Positions 5,971 to 10,382 of a stretch of 10,382 bases of DNA are shown here, in pieces; position 1 is the stretch's first letter; each line of letters starts with the position of its first letter. This stretch comes from Candidatus Eiseniibacteriota bacterium. GTDB taxonomy: Bacteria; Joyebacterota; Joyebacteria; Joyebacterales; Joyebacteraceae. A program made the translations under genes and the position numbers. A model generated the notes under the pieces. The model did not search any database. It was given only the letters and a program-made list of their open reading frames with translations, and was not told the origin of the DNA. The stretch covers positions 1 to 10,382 of the forward strand of contig JAUWRQ010000009.1 in NCBI GenBank assembly GCA_030610515.1, given 5' to 3'.

Positions 5971-7800
5971 ATGCTTGCAGCGCTTCGCACAAACACGAAG
6001 GTCGTTCTCTGGATCGTCGTCGTCGGTTTCATCGGGTTCATCTTCGCCGGCTGGGGCCGGGGCTTGCAGAGCTCACGCGGCGGCGCGCCCGAGAGGGGCG
6101 TCATAGGCGCGGTGGACGGCGTCAAGATCACCTACAGGAGCTTCAATGAGGAGCTCTCTAACAGGCTTCGCTCCTACGCCGAGCGCACTGGTTCCGAGGT
6201 CTCCGATGCCACTCGCGATGCCCTGCGCCAGGAAACGTGGAACTCGATGGTCGCTGACATCCTCATCTCAGGCGAGATCAGGAGGCTCCGCATCGACATC
6301 CCCGATGACCACGTGTTCGACCTCCTCTGGAACAACCCGCCGCAGCAGGTATACCAGTCGGCCTCCTTCACGGACGAGAACGGCGAGTTCGATTTCGACC
6401 TCTACCACCGCGAAATCCAGCTGCACCCCGAGCGCTGGGAGGGCATCGCCCAGATGTATCGCTCGTCACTCCAGCGCCAGATACTCCAGCAGGAGATTCA
6501 GTCCGGCGCCTTCGTCTCCGACAACGAGGTCTGGGACGAGTTCGCCGCGGCCAACGAGAAGGTCCGCGTCTCCTACGTCGACATAGACGCGAGACGCATC
6601 GACGCGGCGCCGCTCATGCCGATCGCCGAGGAGGCGAGGACGTACTTCGACAGCAACCGTGCCGAGTACGAGCAGCCCCCGACCGCAGTGCTGCGCTACG
6701 TTGAGTTCCCGAAGACGGCCTCCCCCGCCGACGAGGAGGATCTCCGCACGTTCCTGGCCGACCTCGCCGCCGTCACCCGCGACGGAGAGGACTTCGCCGA
6801 GCTCGCAAAGACATACTCTCAGGGGCCCAGCGCTCCGAACGGTGGTGACCTCGGCTGGTTCGGGCGCGGGCAAATGGTCGAGGAGTTCGACAACGCGGTG
6901 TTCGCGCTGGACGTCGGCGAGGTGAGCGAGCCCGTCAGGACGCAGTTCGGCTACCACATCATCAAGGTCGAGGACCGACGCGGCCGAGGCGACGAAGAAG
7001 AGGTGATGGCCCGACACATCCTCCTGAAGCTGGGACCGAGCGAAGAAACGCTCATGGACATCGAGAACCGGGCGGTCGAGCTCGTGAAGCTGGCCGAAGA
7101 GACGGGATTCGAAGCTGCGGCGGACTCGCTGGAGTTCGAGGTAGGGACCACGACCCCGTTCGAGGACGACAGAATGATCCCCGGCGTCGGTGAGATGCGA
7201 CCGGCCGTCGTGATCTCGTTCGAGAACGACCCCGGGTTCACGTTCGGACCCTTCGTCTCCCGCGACGCCTACTTCGTGTTCGAGGTGGCCGAGCGCAACG
7301 ACGCCAGGCTCCCGACGTACGACGATCTGGCCGCGGAGGCCGAGGAGCGCGGCGCGAAGCACCCGGCCGTGTTGGCACTTCTTCAGGAACGCAGGTCCGA
7401 CAAGGCACACGCGACGGCACAGAGGATCGCCGAAGCCGTCAGGACCGGGTCTTCACTCGAAGAGGCCGCCGCAGCCGAGGAGCTCATCGTGGAGCAGAGC
7501 GAGCCCTTCTCACGCAGGGACCACGTGCGGCGAATCGGAAGGACGAACGAGTTCGTGGGAACGAGCTTCGGGATCCGCACCGGCGAGACGAGTGGTGTGG
7601 TCGCCGTGGGCGATCCGCCCCACTACTTCGTTCTTCGTGTCGATGAGAAGACGGCCTCCGACCGTCAGCTCTTCACGGAGCAGCACGCGGAGCTCCGGCA
7701 GCAGCTCCTGAGGCGGGAGCAGATCGATCTCTTCACGTCGTGGCTCGAGGGACTGACCGCCGCAGCCGACATCGACGACTACCGCGAGCGGTACTTCTAG
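5971..7800 (+). CDS. Membrane-anchored SurA/PpiD-type parvulin peptidyl-prolyl isomerase or chaperone
   Basis: The 609-residue protein starts with a short [10 protein letters not shown] and one membrane segment (about 11-28, [18 protein letters not shown]), the N-in anchor typical of PpiD. The rest would face the periplasm. Residues 40-200 form a SurA_N-like helical chaperone region. A parvulin module at about 239-335 has [19 protein letters not shown] (282-300), Met302, Phe306, the VGEVSEPV turn (315-322) and FGYHIIKV (326-333). Its opening strand reads VLRYVEF (240-246) where active parvulins have ARHIL, so the first active-site His appears to be Tyr. A second module begins with ARHILLKL at 347-354 but lacks GGDLGWF and ends in DAYFVFEV (432-439). 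A third parvulin-tail-like segment, [20 protein letters not shown], lies at 538-557. The likely role is folding of secreted and outer-membrane proteins; isomerase activity is uncertain. It stands alone on the plus strand, convergent with the LytR_C gene 35 bp away, and I see no terminator in that gap. Confidence 0.88.
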   Translation: MLAALRTNTKVVLWIVVVGFIGFIFAGWGRGLQSSRGGAPERGVIGAVDGVKITYRSFNEELSNRLRSYAERTGSEVSDATRDALRQETWNSMVADILISGEIRRLRIDIPDDHVFDLLWNNPPQQVYQSASFTDENGEFDFDLYHREIQLHPERWEGIAQMYRSSLQRQILQQEIQSGAFVSDNEVWDEFAAANEKVRVSYVDIDARRIDAAPLMPIAEEARTYFDSNRAEYEQPPTAVLRYVEFPKTASPADEEDLRTFLADLAAVTRDGEDFAELAKTYSQGPSAPNGGDLGWFGRGQMVEEFDNAVFALDVGEVSEPVRTQFGYHIIKVEDRRGRGDEEEVMARHILLKLGPSEETLMDIENRAVELVKLAEETGFEAAADSLEFEVGTTTPFEDDRMIPGVGEMRPAVVISFENDPGFTFGPFVSRDAYFVFEVAERNDARLPTYDDLAAEAEERGAKHPAVLALLQERRSDKAHATAQRIAEAVRTGSSLEEAAAAEELIVEQSEPFSRRDHVRRIGRTNEFVGTSFGIRTGETSGVVAVGDPPHYFVLRVDEKTASDRQLFTEQHAELRQQLLRREQIDLFTSWLEGLTAAADIDDYRERYF

Positions 7801-7835
7801 CGACGAGACGGCTCCGATTCCTCGCGCCCGGGTCC

Positions 7836-8267
7836 TCAGCCGCCCAGGTACGACTCGTAGTCGGCGCCCACGACGACGATCACGTCGACGAGCGGCGTCT
7901 CGGGAACCTGCTGGATCACGTTCGAGGTTCCAATCAGGCGCGCCACGCTCGCCGCGCTCGCAAGATCGCCGGTGCGGTCGATGACGATCGACTCCGGGTA
8001 GTCGAAGCTGTCGGCATTGCGGAAGTCGACGACGTCGAATCCGAGTCCACGCAGGTGCCTCGCGGTCCGCTGTCCTATCCCCTCCACGCCGCAACCGTTC
8101 AGAACGAGCACCGTGAGCTCCCCCGACCTCGAAGGCGGGGGCGCGAACACGTCCAGGAGGCTCACCGCAAGGTAGGCGACTGCCGCCAAGAGAATGAGCG
8201 CGGCGATCGTGTAGCCTGCGGAGGCGGGGGACACCTTCTTTCTTCTGCGCCGCTTCTTCCTTGCCAC
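7836..8267 (-). CDS. Small membrane protein with LytR_C domain
   Basis: The 143-residue product has a very basic N-terminus (MARKKRRRRKK), one membrane segment (about 18-40, AGYTIAALILLAAVAYLAVSL), a short linker with PPP at 43-45, and a C-terminal domain (about 51-140). That domain begins ELTVLVLNGCGVEGIGQRTARHLRGLGFDVVD, the signature of LytR_C, the domain found at the C-terminus of LytR-CpsA-Psr cell-wall ligases. The catalytic LCP domain is absent, so this is a stand-alone LytR_C protein. The positive-inside rule places the basic tail in the cytoplasm and the domain outside. The start is GTG at 8267 with an AGGAG site (8276-8280 on the complement). It follows the HIT gene after 43 bp and is probably the last gene of the panB-panC-HIT transcript. 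Its biochemical role is unknown; a link to cell-envelope upkeep is inferred only from domain partners in other proteins. Confidence 0.87.
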   Translation of the reverse strand: MARKKRRRRKKVSPASAGYTIAALILLAAVAYLAVSLLDVFAPPPSRSGELTVLVLNGCGVEGIGQRTARHLRGLGFDVVDFRNADSFDYPESIVIDRTGDLASAASVARLIGTSNVIQQVPETPLVDVIVVVGADYESYLGG

Positions 8268-8268
8268 C

Positions 8269-8288
8269 GTATCTTCTCCTCAGGATAC
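8269..8288 (-). promoter_or_regulatory. Hairpin with the LytR_C ribosome binding site in its loop
   Basis: In the mRNA, GUAUC (8288-8284) can pair with GAUAC (8273-8269) across the ten-base loop CUGAGGAGAA, which contains the AGGAG site. The GTG start follows one base after the stem. The five-pair stem is weak, so any control of translation would be modest. Confidence 0.3.
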
Positions 8289-8310
8289 TCCCGCGCTCCC
8301 GAGCCGCGTC

Positions 8311-8793
8311 CTACGCGCCTCCCAGGTGCTCCAGCAGTCGATCGTAGGTCTGCAGCAGCAGCTCCGGGATGACGCGCGTCTCGCCCAGCACGGGCATGAA
8401 GTTCGTGTCACCCTCCCAGCGCGGGACGATGTGCACGTGCACGTGTCCGGGCACACCGGCGCCGGCACAGTGCCCGAGATTGATGCCCATGTTCATACCC
8501 TGGGGCGCGAACGCGCGCTCGAGGATGCCCTCCGCGCGCGTCACCGTCTCGATGAGGTCGCAGCGCTCCGCGGGCTCGAGCTCGGTCAGGGTCGCGGCAT
8601 GCTTGAACGGCGCTATCATGAGATGGCCGTTGTTGTACGGGTAGGCGTTCATGATGATGAAAGAACTCTCGGTACGAAGCAGAATGAGATTCTTCCTGTC
8701 GTCGTTCTCCGCTGGTTTGTCGCAGAAGATGCACCCGTCGGCGCTCTCCGACATGAGGTACTCCATTCTCCATGGCGCCCAGAGTCTGTCCAT
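8311..8793 (-). CDS. HIT-family nucleotide hydrolase or transferase (Ap4A phosphorylase-like)
   Basis: HIT proteins act on alpha-phosphate bonds of nucleotides such as Ap4A, ADP-sulfate or nucleoside phosphoramidates, through a nucleotidyl-His intermediate. The 160-residue protein begins MDRLWAPWRMEYL, a start typical of the bacterial Ap4A phosphorylase-like branch. It has a CIFC pair (21-24), likely zinc ligands, and NAYPYNNGHLMIAPFKH (49-65). The catalytic HIT motif HVHVHIVPRW is at 117-126, with His119 as the expected nucleophile. Length fits the family. The ATG at 8793 lies 8 bp past the panC stop with GAGGAA (8797-8802) in front, so an open extension to 8961 inside panC is not needed. 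The tight spacing implies co-translation with panC, whose reaction releases AMP and pyrophosphate from ATP through an acyl-adenylate. A functional link is only inferred, and the true substrate cannot be read from the sequence. Confidence 0.92.
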   Translation of the reverse strand: MDRLWAPWRMEYLMSESADGCIFCDKPAENDDRKNLILLRTESSFIIMNAYPYNNGHLMIAPFKHAATLTELEPAERCDLIETVTRAEGILERAFAPQGMNMGINLGHCAGAGVPGHVHVHIVPRWEGDTNFMPVLGETRVIPELLLQTYDRLLEHLGGA

Positions 8794-8801
8794 GCGTTCC
8801 T

Positions 8802-9641
8802 CTAGAACACGATGTTGTCTATGAGCCGCGTCTTGCCGACGAACGCGGCTGCAGCGATCATGGTCCCCGGACCGAGCTCGACCACGTCCTCGAGAGTGCT
8901 TTCGTCCACCGCGGCGACGTACTGGACGCTCGTGGTCGGCCTCGCGCTTATCGCCGCCCACACCTGCTCGACGACGGCGGAAGCGTCCTTCTCCCCCGTC
9001 TCGTACGTCTCCCGCGCAGCGGTCAGCGCCTCGCGTAGCGCCACCGCGTCAGACCGCTCCTCAGGCGACAGGAACCTGGTCCTCGAACTCATCGCGAGCC
9101 CGTCCGGCTCGCGCACGGTCGCCCCGAGTTCTATCCGCACGTCCACGTCGAGGTCCGCCACCATCCTCTCGATAATGGCCGCCTGCTGGCCATCCTTCCG
9201 ACCGAACACCGCAACGGTCGGGTTCACGATGTTCAGGAGTTTCGCGACGATGGTGCAGACGCCGTCGAAGTGGCCGGGGCGGAAAGCGCCGCACAGCTTG
9301 GTCGAGAGCTTCTGCACGTGGACGACGGTCGCGTAGTGAGCGGGATAGATCTCGTCGGCGGACGGAACGAAGAGAATATCGCAACCCGCCTTCTCCGCGA
9401 GTTTCTTGTCGCGCTTGAGATCACGCGGATATCTGTCGAGGTCCTCCGACGGCCCGAACTGCGTCGGGTTCACGAAGACACTCACGACCACGACGTCCGA
9501 GAGCTCGCGGGCCCGCCTCACGAGACTCAGGTGTCCCTCGTGCAGATAGCCCATGGTCGGGACGAGACCCACAACGGACCCGGACTCGCGAAGAGCCCGC
9601 GACCTCGTCTTCATCTCCTCGACCGAACGGATCGTCTCCAC
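8802..9641 (-). CDS. panC: Pantothenate synthetase (pantoate--beta-alanine ligase) PanC, GTG start
   Basis: PanC joins pantoate and beta-alanine using ATP, via a pantoyl-adenylate, to give pantothenate for coenzyme A. The 279-residue version has family length and motifs in order: PTMGYLHEGHLSLV (28-41) with the HIGH-type HEGH, FVNPTQFGPSEDLDRYPR (56-73), RPGHFDGVCTIVAKL (121-135), FGRKDGQQ (146-153), the KMSKS-type MSSRTRFLS (184-192) and YVAAVD (241-246). GRKDGQQ replaces the commoner GEKDYQQ, but Lys, Asp and Gln are kept. The GTG at 9641 is chosen because a perfect GGAGG lies six bases upstream and the protein then begins as usual for the family. The frame stays open further upstream, through 13-residue repeats, to a GTG at 9797 (4 bp after the panB stop) and an ATG at 9836 inside panB. 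A 331- or 344-residue form with a repeat tail is therefore possible but less likely. Confidence 0.96.
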   Translation of the reverse strand: METIRSVEEMKTRSRALRESGSVVGLVPTMGYLHEGHLSLVRRARELSDVVVVSVFVNPTQFGPSEDLDRYPRDLKRDKKLAEKAGCDILFVPSADEIYPAHYATVVHVQKLSTKLCGAFRPGHFDGVCTIVAKLLNIVNPTVAVFGRKDGQQAAIIERMVADLDVDVRIELGATVREPDGLAMSSRTRFLSPEERSDAVALREALTAARETYETGEKDASAVVEQVWAAISARPTTSVQYVAAVDESTLEDVVELGPGTMIAAAAFVGKTRLIDNIVF

Positions 9642-9647
9642 GACGCG

Positions 9648-9652
9648 CCTCC
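9648..9652 (-). promoter_or_regulatory. Ribosome binding site of panC
   Basis: GGAGG lies six bases before the GTG at 9641, at the end of the degenerate fourth repeat copy. It is the best Shine-Dalgarno match in the panB-panC gap and decides the start. Confidence 0.75.
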
Positions 9653-9671
9653 GGCGTCCACATGAGCCTGT

Positions 9672-9788
9672 CGCTTCAAGGCCGCGCTCCGGCTTCCCGC
9701 GCGAGCCTGCCGCTTCAACGCCGCGCTCCGACTCCCCGCGCGAGCCTGCCGCTTCAAAACCGCGCTCCGGCCTCCCGCGCGAGCCTGC
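9672..9788 (-). repeat. Three 39-bp direct repeats between panB and panC
   Basis: Three contiguous 39-bp units read on the minus strand begin at 9788, 9749 and 9710. They are marked by GCAGGCTCGCGCGGG at the start and GAAGCG at the end, and pairs differ at three to five positions. A fourth, degenerate block (9671-9633) keeps CAGGCTC, CCGGAG and CGCG and runs into panC, including its GGAGG and start codon. The period is 13 codons and the panC frame stays open through it, encoding AGSRG-x-x-ERG-x-EA. The substitutions mostly change the residue (Arg/Glu/Lys, Pro/Ser, Phe/Val/Leu) and only one is synonymous, which does not suggest a conserved protein segment. Each copy also contains a CGCGC/GCGCG inverted repeat with an 11-base loop. 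Confidence 0.9.
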
Positions 9789-9801
9789 CGTCCTCACTCG
9801 C

Positions 9802-10382
9802 TCAGTAGCTCTCGCTCTCGTCGGGGTAGTCTCCACCGCGAACGTCGCGCACGAACCCTGCCGCCGCCGCCGCTATCACGGAACGGGCGTCGCCGTACGA
9901 CCTCACGAACTTCGGGAGCCGCCCGTCGACCATCCCGATGATGTCGTTGATGACGAGCACCTGGCCGTCGCAGTGTGGACCCGCGCCTATGCCGATCGTA
10001 GGAATCGCAACGGACTCCGAGATCTCGCGCCCCACGTCCGCGGGCATCCCCTCGAGGACCATGGCGAAGCACCCGGCCTCGGAGAGCGCGCGCCCATCAT
10101 CCACCAGTCGCGCCCTCGTATCATCGTCCCTGCCCTGGACTCTGTAGCCGCCCAGCTCGTGGATCGACTGCGGTGTGAGGCCTATGTGCCCCATGACCGG
10201 GATGCCGGCCTCGAGAACCGCTTCGATCTTGCGAACGACCTTCCGGCCGCCCTCGAGCTTGACGGCGGCCGCGCCGCCTTCCTTGACGAGCCGTCCCGCG
10301 TTCCGGACCGCATCCGACACGGAAGCCTGGTACGACATGAAGGGCATGTCACCGACGAGAAGCGCCCGCGGACGAGCCCTCG
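9802..10382 (-). CDS. panB: 3-methyl-2-oxobutanoate hydroxymethyltransferase PanB (5' end outside window)
   Basis: PanB transfers a hydroxymethyl group from methylenetetrahydrofolate to 2-oxoisovalerate, giving ketopantoate, the first committed step towards pantothenate. The frame is open to the window edge. The 192 visible residues begin within ALLVGDMPFMSYQ, which is an internal family motif, so the Met at 10347 is not the start and roughly the first 70-80 residues are missing. Visible motifs are AVKLEGG, PVMGHIGLTPQSIHELGGYRVQGR, MVLEGMPADVGREI with the expected catalytic Glu, and PTIGIGAGPHCDGQVLVINDIIG. The C-terminus ends DYPDESESY with TGA at 9804-9802. It is followed on the same strand by panC after a 160-bp gap filled largely by 39-bp repeats, an unusually long spacer for this gene pair. 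Confidence 0.97.
   Translation of the reverse strand, partial: RARPRALLVGDMPFMSYQASVSDAVRNAGRLVKEGGAAAVKLEGGRKVVRKIEAVLEAGIPVMGHIGLTPQSIHELGGYRVQGRDDDTRARLVDDGRALSEAGCFAMVLEGMPADVGREISESVAIPTIGIGAGPHCDGQVLVINDIIGMVDGRLPKFVRSYGDARSVIAAAAAGFVRDVRGGDYPDESESY

Noticed and set aside
6466..7410. A 314-codon minus-strand frame opposite the parvulin gene
   Set aside because: Shadow of a confidently assigned gene; its Leu/Val/Arg/Asp-rich composition is typical of reverse-frame translation in GC-rich DNA.
8794..8961. N-terminal extension of the HIT protein into panC
   Set aside because: The ATG at 8793 has a GAGGAA site and gives the family's usual MDRLWAPWR start; the extension is an Arg-rich shadow of panC.
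9672..9788. CRISPR array or mobile-element ends at the 39-bp repeats
   Set aside because: The units are contiguous with no spacers between them, there are only three, they keep a multiple-of-three period, and no cas or transposase gene is nearby.

Overview
The window comes from a GC-rich bacterial chromosome, with G or C at most third codon positions. It is densely packed and carries core genes: nine complete protein genes plus two cut by the window edges. I see no phage, transposon, CRISPR, tRNA or rRNA signal. The gene set and the strongly diverged proteins fit a free-living bacterium outside the best-known model groups, perhaps a candidate phylum or an FCB/delta-like lineage. The sequence alone does not fix the phylum.

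Left block, minus strand, transcribed from about 5750 down to 1: an EF-G-like translational GTPase (5665-3584), yebC (3539-2784), ruvC (2779-2282), ruvA (2209-1619), ruvB (1612-593) and the start of queH (477 to the edge). Gaps are mostly 4-72 bp, and ribosome binding sites lie inside or next to the preceding stop codons, so this looks like one operon. It joins two ribosome-associated factors (EF-G-like, YebC), the RuvABC Holliday-junction resolvasome and an epoxyqueuosine reductase of tRNA queuosine synthesis. A plausible sigma70-type promoter at 5761-5790 drives it.

Middle, plus strand: after a 305-bp divergent intergenic region with two GC-rich hairpins comes one gene, 5971-7800. It encodes a membrane-anchored SurA/PpiD-type parvulin chaperone with one recognisable parvulin module and one degenerate module.

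Right block, minus strand, entering from the right edge: panB (5' end missing), panC (9641-8802), a HIT-domain nucleotide hydrolase or transferase (8793-8311) and a small membrane protein with a LytR_C domain (8267-7836). panB and panC are consecutive steps of pantothenate (coenzyme A) synthesis. Between them lies an array of three 39-bp direct repeats, followed by a degenerate fourth copy that carries the panC ribosome binding site.

I found no clear undescribed system. The points most worth a second look are the panB-panC 39-bp repeats, the EF-G-like GTPase with Tyr in place of the catalytic His and its pairing with yebC, the split active-site residues of the parvulin protein, and the ribosome binding site placed in a hairpin loop before the LytR_C gene.
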